NCBI GenBank assembly: GCA_037349315.1
Contig: JBAIAC010000007.1
Location: 6,262,001-6,326,000 of the forward strand
Reading direction: 5' to 3'
Source of the DNA: Chelydra serpentina
Lineage: Eukaryota; Chordata; Testudines; Chelydridae
Length of the DNA stretch: 64,000 bases
Below are positions 1 to 10,926 of the stretch, in pieces; position 1 is the first letter of the stretch, and every line of letters begins with the position of its first letter. The translations under genes and the position numbers were made by a program. The notes beneath the pieces were generated by a model that saw nothing but the letters and a program-made list of their open reading frames with translations, was not told where the DNA came from and did not search any database.

Positions 1-737
1 CCTGACCAGCAACTCTGAGGCGTGTGCATGGAACGGACAGGATGGCTGGGCCTTAAGATGGGGATGGGGACACACTCACTTCATTTATTTCCCAACCTAA
101 CTTGATTTGAACATGTTGCCTAGGATTCAAGCTCTCTATTTGCTTTTTTAAAATCAAGTAATTAAAATGTGAGTTGGCACGATAGACTAACAACAATAAG
201 AGACTCATTGCACTCTATTATTTATGACTCTCCATAGAGCAAATATATAATTACAGTCCTAAGTTATAACATTATGTGATATTTCCTTCATGCAAGCAAT
301 TGCAGTCTATTGTGCAGGGAAGTAATTATAGCCTGGGTTAGTTTAATCATTTTTGAGGGGGGTGGTGTGCAATGCATATGTAGAAAAACGATGCATTCTC
401 AAAAAAACATTGGAATTGTTGGGTTCTCGGCACATCTTGAACACACACAGAAGTATGGATTTTGAAAGGATAATAACATCTTATTTTCTAAAATAGCAAA
501 ACGTGTAATCAATTAACTACAACACTTTTCGTTTTTAAGAGCCAACGAACAACAAATCAAATGTTTTCTAAAAAAAAAACATGCAAACCCTCCTTCGCAT
601 ATACATACATATAGGTGTAATGTACACTTTCCCCTCGGCTATGACTTTAGGTATCATTTTTTAATCCAGGAGCAATTTCTTTTTTTGTTTGGTTGGGGGT
701 TTTGTTTGTTTGTTAAGTCATTCAATCTTAAAACTAA
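1..737. other. AT-rich flank, no gene seen
   Basis: This stretch is AT-rich with short homopolymer runs. I see no open frame of note, no splice-flanked coding segment and no repeat I can name. It ends at the TAA that precedes the left end of a Harbinger-like transposon. Confidence 0.5.
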
Positions 738-1265
738 GGGCATGTCTACACTACAAAATGATGTCGACCTAAAGTTACTTCGGAATACAGTTGGCACAGT
801 AATTAAATTGCTTTTGTGAGTCTATGCTCCTTGTGTCAGCAGTGCACGTCCTCACCAGCAGCGCTCGCATCGATCCAGAGAGCAGTGAACCGTGGGCAGC
901 GATCCCACTGTGCAACTCACTACTATCTGGCTCAGGATGTTTTGGGAAGGTTTAGCAATGCCTCGTGGGGCTGAACCGAGTTGCACAGGGGTGACTGGGA
1001 ACATGATTTTAACATCCCATAATGCACTGTTCTCCATCCCATAATTTCTTCTGCATCTCATAATGTTTTGTGCCTCTTTTCAAACCCCCTGCACACCCAC
1101 ACATCTGGGTGAGAAGCTTGGATCCTGCATGGTTCTGCTCTACTGTGATGAGCCTTGCGAGCACAGAACTCCTGATCCTGCGGTATTTGTAGAGCTGCCA
1201 GAGGAGTCATGGGGAACATGATGATTCCTTGAAGGCTAGATTGCTGTGGGACATAGAAAGAAACA

Positions 1266-1945
1266 ATGGAAAGCTGTTGGCAGCATTCACGGAACAGCTG
1301 CAGCGGGTGGAGTGCCGGTTCTGGGCCTGAGACAGTAGCACTGATTAGTGGGATCGTGATGTCATTTGGGTTTGCGGTGATGAGCAGTGGGTGCAGAACG
1401 TTCAAGTGCACAAGGTCACATTCCTGGACCTGTGTGCAGAGCTCACCCCAGTCCTCCAGCGCGGTGACACCAAAATGAGATCTGCTGCGCAGACAATGGA
1501 GAAACACGCGGCGATTGCTCTGTGGAAACTTGCAATGCCCGATTGCTACTGATCAGTCGGGAATCAATTTGGAGTTGGGAAATCCACTATGGGAGCTGTT
1601 GTGTGCAGGGTCATTTATTGCCTCCTGCTATGGAGGACTGTGACTCTGGGCAATATGCAGGACATAGTGGGTGGTTTTTCAACAATGGGGTTCCCAAATT
1701 GCAGTGGGGCGATAGGTGGCATGCATATCTCTATTTTGGCACCAGACTGCCTTGCCACAGAGCACATCAACAGAAAGGGCTACTTTTCTACGGTAATGCA
1801 AACACTGTTGGATCACAGGGGATGCTTTAGTGACATCAACATGGGCTGGTCAGGGAGGGTGCCTGACACACGCAACTTTAAGAACATGGGACTGTTCAGA
1901 AAGCTGCGAGCAGGGATTTTCTTTCCAGACTGGCGGATTACATAA
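1266..1945 (+). pseudogene. Broken Harbinger transposase (HARBI1-like)
   Basis: Fragments in several frames match the PIF/Harbinger transposase pattern. The best piece is the open frame 1589-1945 (118 codons), with the blocks GFPNCSGAIGGMHI, YINRKGYF-like (HINRKGYF) and DINMGWSGRVPD typical of the DDE nuclease of HARBI1-like proteins. The first acidic catalytic residue, normally the D of a GxxDGTHI-type block, is glycine here (residue 43). Acidic residues remain at 82 and 93. The C-terminal third with the catalytic glutamate is absent, cut off near the LTR junction at 1962. Upstream, about 1266-1588, the N-terminal part is spread over frames with stops, including a TGA near 1550. It is a dead copy. 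The family call rests on motif recognition only. Confidence 0.75.
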
Positions 1946-2309
1946 GGACAGCCATACTGGGTGTGACGGGTTGGACCCCCGTTCTGGGATGCCACCTGAT
2001 GTACTGGGATTTCACTGAGTGCACCTGCTCCACTAGCCTGGGCTCCCTCTCCCTGTTTTGCTGAATTAGGCTCTCCGGCCTCACAGGTAGAGACGCACCA
2101 GCTGTAGAATCACACAGAGTCTGAAAACTGCTCTCTCTATGAGAAGACTGAGCTAGGAAAATGCCCAGCACTCAAGTGCAGCTCCCCTCTGGAAAGTACA
2201 CCCAAAATAATATTGTCTTGTGCTGTAGAGAAATCTATACAACATAAGATCAGAGATTTGCCCCCTCCCTCAATGTGGGGGGAGATGTGCACAACTCCTT
2301 CTCTCTCCT

Positions 2310-2328
2310 CCCCCCCCCCCCCCCCCCC
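2310..2328 (+). repeat. Poly-C run of 19
   Basis: An uninterrupted run of C inside the LTR, likely variable in length and prone to sequencing error. It is preceded by a CT-rich stretch. Confidence 0.9.
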
Positions 2329-2639
2329 GGCTATAAATGTCACAAACTGAGTTTAATCATAACAAAACAAGTTTATTAACTACACAAGGTATTTTAAGTG
2401 ATTATAAGGGATACAAAACAGAACAAAGCAGATTACTAAACAAATAAAACAAAACATGCATACTAAGATTAAGAGCTTAAAGAAACTGGTTACAAAATGT
2501 AATTTCTCACCCTAAATGTTGACTTAGGCAGGATGCAGGGTTTTTGTATCTTAGAGTTCCAGTTATTTCTCTTTACAGACTAGACTCCTCTGTCTCAGTC
2601 TTGACTCAGCTCTTGCCTTTCCCTCATCTTAGTTCCTTT

Positions 2640-2862
2640 GGCCTGGTCTACACTAGAGGCAGGGGTCAATGTAAGGTACGCAACTTCAGCTATGTGACTA
2701 ACGTAGCTGAAGTTGACGTACCTCGATCGACTTACCGCGCCGTGAGGATGCCGCAGGGTCGACTGCCGCCGCTCCCCTGTCGCCGGGGTGGATTACCGGA
2801 GTCGACAGCAGAGCGATGGGGGATTGCTACCTGCCGATTTGGCGGGTAGTGAAGACCTGCCC
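2640..2862 (+). mobile_element. PIF/Harbinger-type MITE, 223 bp, inside the LTR
   Basis: Ends are GGCCTGGTCTACACTA and TAGTGAAGACCTGCCC, which pair as imperfect terminal inverted repeats (13 of 16). TTT flanks both sides (2637-2639 and 2863-2865), a 3-bp duplication as PIF elements make. Inside, CTTCAGCTATGTGACTAACG and the following bases form an inverted repeat also seen in the copy at 11181-11476. It has no coding capacity. Confidence 0.7.
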
Positions 2863-3414
2863 TTTGTCTCTTCAGATACTTTTAGCAGTCTTTCTTCTTG
2901 GGTGGGAAGGCAGAGAACGGGGAGTCCTGCTTGCCTTACTCCCCAGCCTTAAATAGAATTTACATAAGGCGGTAATCCTTTGTTCCCAGTGGAAAAGTAC
3001 CAGCAGTGTCCAAGATGTTACTTTTTAGCAGGTAACATTATCACTTGACCTTGCAATGTCCAAGCAGCCATGGAACCAGGTTTATTTGCAATCTCCACAG
3101 AAAGAAACTTCCAGAAGATGGGGGATCCACATTTTCAAAGACTCTTTGTCTTCTTCCTAATGGCCCATTAAGGCTGATTGCTTATTGTCTGGTGGGCGTC
3201 TCCAAGTATAACCACAGTTGTAATTGTTACATAGTCAATATTCCAAACTCCAGATACAGAAATGATGCATGCATACAAATTGAATAATCACATTCAGTAA
3301 ATTGTAACCTTTCCAATGGTATCTTACAAGACCCATCATGGATAAAATATCTCAGTTATGCTATATCCATATCATAAGCATATTTTCATAAAGAATATGG
3401 GGTGTAAAGTCATA

Positions 3415-3425
3415 CCTCCCCCCTT
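3415..3425 (-). other. Polypurine tract of the retroviral copy
   Basis: On the minus strand AAGGGGGGAGG ends exactly where the LTR begins. This is the expected place and composition for the plus-strand primer of a retrovirus, and it sets the polarity of the LTR. Confidence 0.6.
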
Positions 3426-3977
3426 AGATTACTGCCAGAGTGTTGGTCACTGACCAATGCGGAGGCAGTGTACCTAAAATCCCTTTTTGGCTTTGGTTAT
3501 ACAACCTCCAAGTGTTACCAAACATTGTAATGTCATCCATAGGTGTTTTTGCAAAGTTCTGTGGTTCCGTTCCCAGGTTGCCTGACAAAATTCTGGTGTG
3601 TAGCATTGTCATCATAAATCAGATATCAATATCTTTTAACGTGTATGTGTCTTGGCATTTAGCCATCAATGCCATGAGGTAAGGTGCCTCAGTTTCCCCT
3701 TCCACACAGCAGTCTAGATTGGTTATGCTTTCTCTGCTGTGCCAAGCTCTAAGCCTGTTAACAGGTCTAGCTGAGAGGTAGTATTTTATAGGACTTCCTT
3801 GTTACCATTTCTAGTCTGTACCAAAGTTTCTTCCAAAAATCATATATGTCACACATTTTTAAAGTATTTACCATCAGTACCAAATTCTTTGTCTTAACCC
3901 ACAGAGTGTGTAGTAAGAGACAAAAAATTACCAGCAAATTCATGAGAGAGATGCTTCCAATTATTATGATTATCATA
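3426..3977 (-). pseudogene. Retroviral internal fragment with env-like membrane anchor
   Basis: Directly upstream of the polypurine tract (minus strand), this is where env and the 3' end of a provirus lie. The minus-strand frame beginning around 4066 contains a long hydrophobic stretch encoded near 3886-3977 (IIIIIGSISLMNLLVIFCLL), followed by a basic tail and a stop at 3767. That layout fits a transmembrane anchor plus short cytoplasmic tail. No gag, pol or surface domain is present, so the copy is a small 3' remnant. Calling it env is inference from position and hydrophobicity. Confidence 0.35.
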
Positions 3978-4106
3978 CTTTGCCCTCTGTCAGAGGGAGA
4001 GGGGATGGAGTGAGCGGGGTGGGACCACAGGGGAAGGGGCAGGGCCTCAGGGAAGGGGCGGGGCAAGGGTGCTTGGGTTTGTGTGATTAGACAGTTGGCA
4101 ACCCTA

Positions 4107-4556
4107 CAGGGCTGGCTCTAACTATTTAGCCGCCCCAAGCAAAAAAAACCAAAACATCCCAAGCGCCACCCCACCGAAACAAAAAAACCCCAAACACCCC
4201 CCCACACGGAACCGCCCCCCCCCCCGTGTTGCGCTGCAACAATTCCCTCCCCCCACCAGCACACCTCTCCCTGCCAGAGCGCCAGTGGAGGGGGCCCCGC
4301 TCTCCCGGAGCTCCGCGGGGAGGGCGGCTAGCCCGGCCCAGGCCCCGCTCTCCCGGCCGCGGCTGGAGCTCCGCGGCCAGCCCAGCCCCGCTCTCGCGGC
4401 CGGAGCACTGGGGGCAGGGTGGCCAGCCCGGTCCCGGCCCGCTCTCCCAGCCGGCCGCAACGTTAAAAAAAAACAAAACAAAACCCTGAGCGCCGCCCCC
4501 CCCAAGGTGCCGCCCCAACCACATGCTTGGTAGGCTGGTGCCTGGAGCCGGCCCTG
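4107..4556 (+). mobile_element. GC-rich hAT MITE, 450 bp, copy 1
   Basis: Terminal inverted repeats CAGGGCTGGCTC and GAGCCGGCCCTG, with perfect 8-bp TSDs CAACCCTA at 4099-4106 and 4557-4564. The element has A-rich patches near both ends and a GC-rich core (about 4290-4450). The 164-, 132- and 87-codon open frames across it are by-products of base composition. The same family occurs at 14808, 26211 and 60230. Confidence 0.88.
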
Positions 4557-4584
4557 CAACCCTAAAGTAACACAGTGTCTACAC

Positions 4585-4988
4585 CAGAGGTGGGCAAACT
4601 TCAACCCACGGGCCACATCCAGCCTGCGGGACCTCCTGCCCAGCCCCTGAGCTCCCCGGCCCCTCCCCTGCTTTCCTCCTCCCCCATAATGCTCTGGGCG
4701 GCGGGATTCTTGTTGCGTGGTTCCGGGGGCAGTCAGGGGACAGGGGGCGGGGGTGGATGGGGTAGGGGTCCCGGGGGGGCCATCAGGGGACAGGGAACAG
4801 GGGGGGTTGGATGGGGCAGGAGTCTGGAGGGGAGCAGTCAGGGGCCGAGAAGCAGGGGTGGGTTGGATAGGGGGTGGGGACTAGGCCACGCCTGTCTGTT
4901 TGGGGAGGCACAGCCTCCCCTAACCAGCCCTCCAGACAATTTCAGAAACCCGATGTGGCCCTCAGGCCAAAAAGTTTGCCCACCCCTG
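4585..4988 (+). mobile_element. hAT (Charlie-like) element, 404 bp
   Basis: Ends CAGAGGTGGGCAAACT and AGTTTGCCCACCCCTG form near-perfect inverted repeats of the Charlie type. Perfect 8-bp TSDs GTCTACAC lie at 4577-4584 and 4989-4996. The target is Harbinger-derived sequence, so this insertion is younger than the Harbinger copy. The core (4730-4880) is G-rich with tandem GTCAGGGGACAGGG-like units. Confidence 0.88.
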
Positions 4989-5165
4989 GTCTACACTGAC
5001 ACTGCATTGTCCTAACTATGTTGACCTAAACTCTACGCCTCTCATGGAGGTGGATTTAACTTGGCATAGTGGAGCAATTACGTCAGCAGGAGTGAAATTT
5101 TAGTTTAGACACTAACATACTGAGATCATTGTAAGCTGCCTTGTGTCAACCTAACTCTAAAGTTA

Positions 5166-5701
5166 CAAACCATAGTCCTGATCTGCACTAAAGTGTTTGA
5201 GACAACCTCAACTCTAGTGATATTGCACTAATTGTCATGAAAGAACATATTAGCAGTAGTTGGGGAGGGGGAAAACAGCTGAAGAGGGAATGAAAAGCAG
5301 ACTGTTAAAATGCAGTCTAATTTATATTTGTATTAAAGTAGTGCTAGAGTGGAAATATCCAGTCATCTTCGCATTTATCTAGAGATGATAAAAGTTACCC
5401 TCCTCTCAGATATTTGATCCAGTCATTAAGTACTAGCAGAAATTTAAGATCGGATGTGTGATGGTTTGACTCCTTTATTACCCACTAGAGATTGTTTTTA
5501 AAGGGATTTCCTGGAGAGGAATATGAGATGTTTGGGGAATATTCTGAAGCTTGAAAGCAAAATGTAAAGTTTCAGTTCCTGCCATGAACCATGTATGTCT
5601 TTCATCAAGTGCTTAGGAGACTGGTAAAGGGTCAAGGAAGTGAGGTGAAGAGGCGAAAAGATCAGAAAGATGCCAATGTTTATTGTGGAGGGATGGGGTT
5701 G

Positions 5702-5756
<55 letters not shown>

Positions 5757-7594
5757 CAAGCTAATGGGTCATCTTATGACAGTCTAGAAAATAAATCCTT
5801 TGGCAGTGGTGGCAGTACGTGTCAGAATATGATTTCTATGTGTTAGCATTCAGAAAGTTAGTTAATGTTTATATGTTTTTACTTTTCCACCTCCTTAACA
5901 ATAGTGCAAGAGCTGTTCTCAGCTCACAGCTATTGGGAAAAGAAGCTGGGGCAATTTCCGTTAGAGCTAAGGGTCAAAATTAGAACATCTTCCCAACTCG
6001 GGGCATTTTGCTCTAGATCCAAACTTTGCAACTTGGGTTCCATATGCTTACAAAGGATAACTTCAGTTTTACCAAACCTTACCATTGTTTTATCATGACT
6101 TTTTTTTCTCTCTCTCCCTCTCTCTACTTCCACACCATCTCTGCTCCCTGCTTTGGGTTCTTGAACTGTATTCAATTAATGTCATTTAAGCACTAATTCA
6201 AAGGAAACAAGATTAGAGGGAATTCTAAATCCTGCTAATCAGAGGGGAATATCATTTTTTTTAAATGAGGCAATCCCATTTTAACACTCTCCTTAAAGAC
6301 AGTGCCCACAGGAACTTGAAAGTGGGCATTTCCTTAACAAATCCGCATTTCCGAGGGTCTATAACACATGCATAAAAACATGCTTCAGTTAAAACTCAAC
6401 ATGCACAGATTGTGGGGTCTGATCAGGAGACTCATTTGACCATGAATGGAAGCTTTGCAGTTAAATCACTGGGCACCACAATAAACATCCAAAGGGGTCC
6501 AAATATAGGAGTGAGGAAGTCTGACTTTATAATGGTGACCTCTTTAGTGCTCTCATTTTATTGTGCCAAGACCATGGCTCAATGAAGGACAGTCTTGTCA
6601 TCAAGGAATTTCTTTAACTTTGTACAGGCTTTAAATCAGAATCGGGATTATTAGGTGATAATTCTCTGGTTCAGATTTCATTTTCTTTAGAGATAAATGT
6701 CCAGATCCTCAACTGATGTAGATCAGCATAGCTCCATTGACTTCAACAGAGGTTCACTAGTGTATGCCAACTGAAGACCTGCCTTTAATTACATTTTCTT
6801 TTGCTTTAGATAATATAGTACAGAGACATTTTCCAAAACATTGCCTAGGTCCTGCAAAGACTGGCATGCTTTCTGTCTGTGCATTTCCTGCAGAACACTT
6901 TGAAAATTTACCCTAACATGGAGAAATCTATGGCTCTTCCCCCACTGTGCCCCTCTCAAGTCTTTGGTCGTGATTTCCTGCATTTTTGCCAAGTGAGACA
7001 AGGTCTTAGTTGGAGGACTCTGAATACATTTCCTTAGTGCCATTACTGCTCTAGAATTGTTCTCTAGTTTCTTACTAAATACTGCCACAGTAAACAGGGC
7101 AACAGGCAGTGTATTCATGATCATTTTTGTGGGTATGTGCTTGTACTTGGTTCACAAATACACACAAATTATTTATATCCATGCATCACCATAAGGTTTT
7201 AGGGAATATATAGCATAGCTCTCGGACTCTGAACATGGGAAGGCCATTTCTTTTCTAACAAGTTACATGAGCAAATCCATATGCTTTTTAAGAAGTAACC
7301 CTTGGAATATTTTCTTTAAAAATAAAAGGTGATGTGGCTTAAAAATAAAAAACCCCACCACCAGTCCATCCAGAAGTTACGGTTAATTGCTAGGAAACAA
7401 TTTAAGTTGGATACAGTAGAATGGAACTTATTTTATAGCAACATATTTGCTTCACATTTTGTTAATTCAGCTATTTTCTAAGGAGAGGCCACTGCCCCAA
7501 CGACTTCATTGGCTGATATTCCTCAGAGCCACGTTGTAGGATGGGGCACACACTCCTGACTCTTGCATGTCAAGGTGAAGAAGGAAGCCCTGAC
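5166..7594. other. Apparently intergenic stretch
   Basis: There is a TA microsatellite at 5711-5752 and, around 6700-6780, one example of a diffuse old repeat with the core TCCATTGACTTCA. The open frames at 5865-6098, 5930-6175 and 6789-7124 show no domain, no convincing splice-site flanks and no family I know. I see no gene. Confidence 0.5.
5711..5752 (+). repeat. (TA)n microsatellite
   Basis: About 21 uninterrupted TA units; length is likely polymorphic. Confidence 0.95.
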
Positions 7595-7810
7595 CACAGG
7601 CACCAAATTTCATTTTTCTGGGTGGGTGCTCCACCCCCACCTCCCTGTGCCTCACCTTTGCTCCGCCTCTTCCCATTCTGGCTCCTCCCCCAGCACCTCC
7701 CGCCCACCTCCAAACAGCTGATTGGCGGATGGCTGGTGGATGCAGAACACCCACTTTTTTTTTTCTGTGGGTGCTCCAACCCTGGAGCACCCATAGAGTC
7801 AGCGCCTATG
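7595..7810. mobile_element. hAT-like element, 216 bp
   Basis: The unit runs from CACAGGCACCAAATTTC to GAGTCAGCGCCTATG and contains inverted GGGTGCTCCA / TGGAGCACCC motifs common in turtle repeats. The flanks GCCCTGAC and GCCCCAAC agree at six of eight positions, as a decayed 8-bp TSD would. Confidence 0.45.
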
Positions 7811-9535
7811 GCCCCAACTGTTTCACTTCACAAGGGACAATTTGTCATGTGCAATTTTGGAAAAAGCTCCTCAACCAAATGAGCCCAGAAAGCGACTGAT
7901 TAAAGAGATTTCCCATTGGCTGCGGTGGGAGTCAGAGTTACATCCTTGGGGGTTACACACCAATACTGAGCATTTTTGCAAATCCCACCCTTATGGTCTT
8001 GTGTAACTTCACTCATGCAAGTAGTCAATCCTTGATTCCTGGTCCAGTGTCTTCATCACAGGACATCCTTCCCCTATGTAAATTTAATGCTGAGAAAGAA
8101 TTTCTGAGACTTGGATTATAGTGGTACATAATCCTCAAAAGGGACTGTGGATTATGAAATATTACTTACCAGAACTGTTGTGTTTTATGGTTTCAGGGAG
8201 ACTTTTCAGAAAAAGATGCAGGAAAAGAAGTTTTAGGGCTGGCTTAGCTATAGAATCATTTAGAAGTAGCTGAAGAAGCAAAATGTGAAGCAAATATGTG
8301 GCTATAAAATACAGTTCCATTCTATCATATCCAATTTAAGTAGCTTATTGAAGATGATGTATTTAGATTCAAGTTCCATTTTAAAGGCTATAATTTAAAC
8401 AATCTCGGTTACATTGTAGCTGTGGAAGATTTCCTGAGTTATTCCCTATCAAGTAGAAATTTCTTTCCTGCTGTAAAGGCTGATGTGGACAAGCCAGTTC
8501 TAACGAGAATGATTGCTGTACCTAGAGTCATAAAACAATGAGCTTTCTGCAAGTAGAGAATGAGCTCGGCATCTTAATGTCAACTGAGGCAGGTCAGTCA
8601 AGTTATTATTGGTCCTACCATAATGGGCGTTGTAATATAATTTACCTGGAGACGAATGGTACTCCACTGTCCGCTGCTTCTGAAAACATCAAGTGAAGTT
8701 TTTTTAAAAAAAAGTCCTATCTGTTCCTTACGCCAATAAGTGGAGTAGATAGTTGTAAGCAAGGTACAAACATATCACCACCCAGGAGAAGATGGTTATT
8801 AGAAATATTTGTTGATAGCTGAATGATTACTGCCTGCCACCATCTCACAATCTGAATAGCATTGTACATACTCCTGCGAAATATAAATAAAATAATGCCA
8901 TAGCTTTTGGTGCTTAATGGAGAGATGGCAATTTTCATCCAGGAGCAAAAAATCTTTTATGACTTGTAAAAGAGCTTGCAAACAATTTCCCCAGTACTCA
9001 GAGAGACCTTTTGGTGCACATGTTGAATGACTTGGGCTCTTGGTAGGTGAAAGGAAAGTTTTCTGTAATAATTCAGGTTGAAAATACTGTTTCGGTGCCA
9101 AGAAATCAAAGCAATTTTATGTGAAGCAATTAGGAAGCGTTAGAAAGGCAGCAATTTCCTGCCCGGAGGTGGTAAAGTCTGTGTCTCTTATTATGATTTC
9201 TCTGGGGATATGAGTAGCAGGCTATCATGTTAGGAGTTCCACAAAAAGAATAATCTTTCAACGGCCTCCCAATTTAATAGATATGAATGATGATCTGAGT
9301 GTGAAACAAAGTCCTTGCTCTTTTCTGATGGCTCAAGTACCGTCTGTAACTAGATGTCAAATGTATTTCTTATTTTCTTATTGCGTAAAAATGTGTGTGT
9401 TTTTTGTGAGGGGAAAGTCGGGGGTGGGGGTTGGTCAACTAAAAAATATTGCTTGACCTAGTCACCACTTTTGGGATCCTACACTGAGGATGCTACAAAG
9501 ATGTTTCCTTTGGAATAAAAAATTATTAATATAGG
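7811..9535. other. Apparently intergenic stretch
   Basis: Mostly AT-rich sequence. The open frames at 8717-8938 and 8799-9101 carry no recognisable domain. No repeat end or splice-flanked exon was recognised. Confidence 0.45.
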
Positions 9536-9907
9536 CAGAGCTGTCCCTTGGGTACAACGAATTGGAGCGACCGCCCTGGGCCCTGCGCTTTGGGGGCGCC
9601 CGCGCTTCAATAAAATTGGGACGGTCCTGATATTTAGCCTTTGTCCCGCATCCCAATGGACGATATGGATGCCATTTGTCCCGATATTCAGGTGAGGAGG
9701 TGGGTGGGTGAGCGGGATGAGAAGGCGAGCGGCAGGCAGACAGGCGGACGGCGAGGAGGAGACCGGCGGGCGGGCGGAAGAGGGAGGGAGTGAGGGAGGG
9801 AATGAGGAAGCGAGTGGCGGCCGGGCAGGCATGCCAGGCAGACAGCAAGGAGACTAGCAGGGAGGCTGATTTGTCCTGGGCCCTGCACCCCCCTAGGGGC
9901 AGCCCTG
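9536..9907. mobile_element. hAT element, 372 bp
   Basis: Inverted ends CAGAGCTGTCCCTTGGG and CCCCTAGGGGCAGCCCTG, with near-identical 8-bp TSDs AATATAGG (9528-9535) and AATGTAGG (9908-9915). The middle is a GGCGGGC/GAGGGAGG-type purine-rich tract. The minus-strand frames of 80-128 codons across it are composition artefacts. Confidence 0.75.
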
Positions 9908-10926
9908 AATGTAGGGGACTGGAGCAGCAATTTTAAAGAGAGAGAGAAAGAATGTGGCTTGTAGCGCTGGCTCTGGTTGTAGTATTAGGGGATGTGTCTT
10001 TAAGGGCCGAGCTTCGCGGAGGGACCAGCCACAGAATGCAGAAGTCTCTTGCAAGCACCGTGATCACTGAACACCACGTTGGTCACTTGCAAAGACTGAA
10101 GCCATCCACTCATCTCCCCTCAGCTCTCCAGTCTCCATCTTAGAGATCATGGCAGCAATGGAGAAAGGGGAGGAGCTTGCAACATCCTGTGGTGACTGAA
10201 GCACTCTTCTTATCGTCCCTAGCTCCTCTCTCTCCTGCCCCCATTTAAAAATCCAGGGCTTGATCCAAAGCTCATTGAATCAATGGAAAGATCCCCATTG
10301 GCTTCAGTGGGCTATGAATCAGGTGCTAGGGCAACAAGGAAGCCTACCCTACTAAGATGGGAATGCCACATAGAGACCAGTCTTGATTTTGCCCTTAACA
10401 AAATACACGATAGAAGAAACGTCCCCAGGCAGGTCAGCACCTCGTACAGGCAGCACTCTGACCCACTGGATGAAATGCAGATGGAGCCTGATGAAAGCAG
10501 ACTTGTTCTAACAAACCTGGATCATAAATCTGATCAGCTGCTGGTCCATGGGTTTCAATGGGGTTTCAAGTGGATGAAATCAAAGCTGAGCATAAGAAAT
10601 ATAAAGAAACACAAAGAAGACTGACTGAACTTTCCAAGAGCTTAGAGAAAGAAATGGAGGTTCTGTGAAGAAGAGAGACTGACGTCTGCTCCAAAATCGT
10701 GGACTTTAGGGATTATTGAATGTGGGGGGAGAGGAAAACCACCGGATTGGGTGTGTTTTGTATTCCATCGGCTCCTGAAATTCTTTTGCGGAACATAAAG
10801 GACAATCCCAGACTATTCTGAAAGGGTGTGTCGTAGTCCAAACAGAGAAACTAACCACAATGGTACCTAACCTAATACATTCATTTTCCAAGTCTCCAAT
10901 TGCTGAAACAGACCAAATGAAACTAA
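9908..10926. other. Stretch with one unexplained open frame
   Basis: The plus-strand frame 10283-10624 (113 codons, Lys/Arg-rich C-terminus) starts inside an old repeat with the core CCCATTGGCTTCAGTGGGC (10255-10324). It has no domain I recognise. Without expression evidence I do not call it a gene. Confidence 0.35.

Larger units (their letters stand above)
1962..3414 (-). mobile_element. Endogenous-retrovirus 3' LTR, reverse orientation
   Basis: The minus strand begins TATGACTTTACACCCC at 3414 (an LTR would start TG, so one base appears changed) and ends CCCGTCACA at 1962, giving TG...CA-type ends. A purine tract lies immediately upstream of the minus-strand start, which marks this as the 3' LTR. 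An AATAAA signal on the minus strand falls at 2372-2377, and TATTTAAG near 2949 could be the TATA element. A 223-bp MITE interrupts it at 2640-2862. The LTR would be about 1.2 kb without that insert. The far flank is not preserved well enough to give a TSD. The LTR at 38737-40698 has a similar start and end. Confidence 0.6.
738..5165 (+). mobile_element. PIF/Harbinger-like DNA transposon, decayed and split by insertions
   Basis: The left end (GGGCATGTCTACACTAC at 738, preceded by TAA) fits the TWA target preference of PIF/Harbinger elements. A recognisable transposase remnant follows to about 1945. Sequence after 4989, with GTCTACACTGACACTGC and TTGACCTAAACTCTACGCC, looks like the non-coding right part of the same element, fading near 5165; no clear right terminal repeat is left. 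In between lie an endogenous-retrovirus fragment, a MITE inside its LTR, and two hAT elements with perfect 8-bp TSDs. The outer limits are an inference from similarity to common turtle Harbinger ends. Confidence 0.55.

Noticed and set aside
4122..4616. Frame of 164 codons, minus strand
   Set aside because: It spans the MITE 4107-4556 and its TSD, so it cannot be a conserved gene.
10283..10624. 113-codon plus-strand frame with a basic tail
   Set aside because: It starts in an old repeat and has no recognised domain, conserved neighbour or clear exon borders. It is kept only as an unexplained frame.
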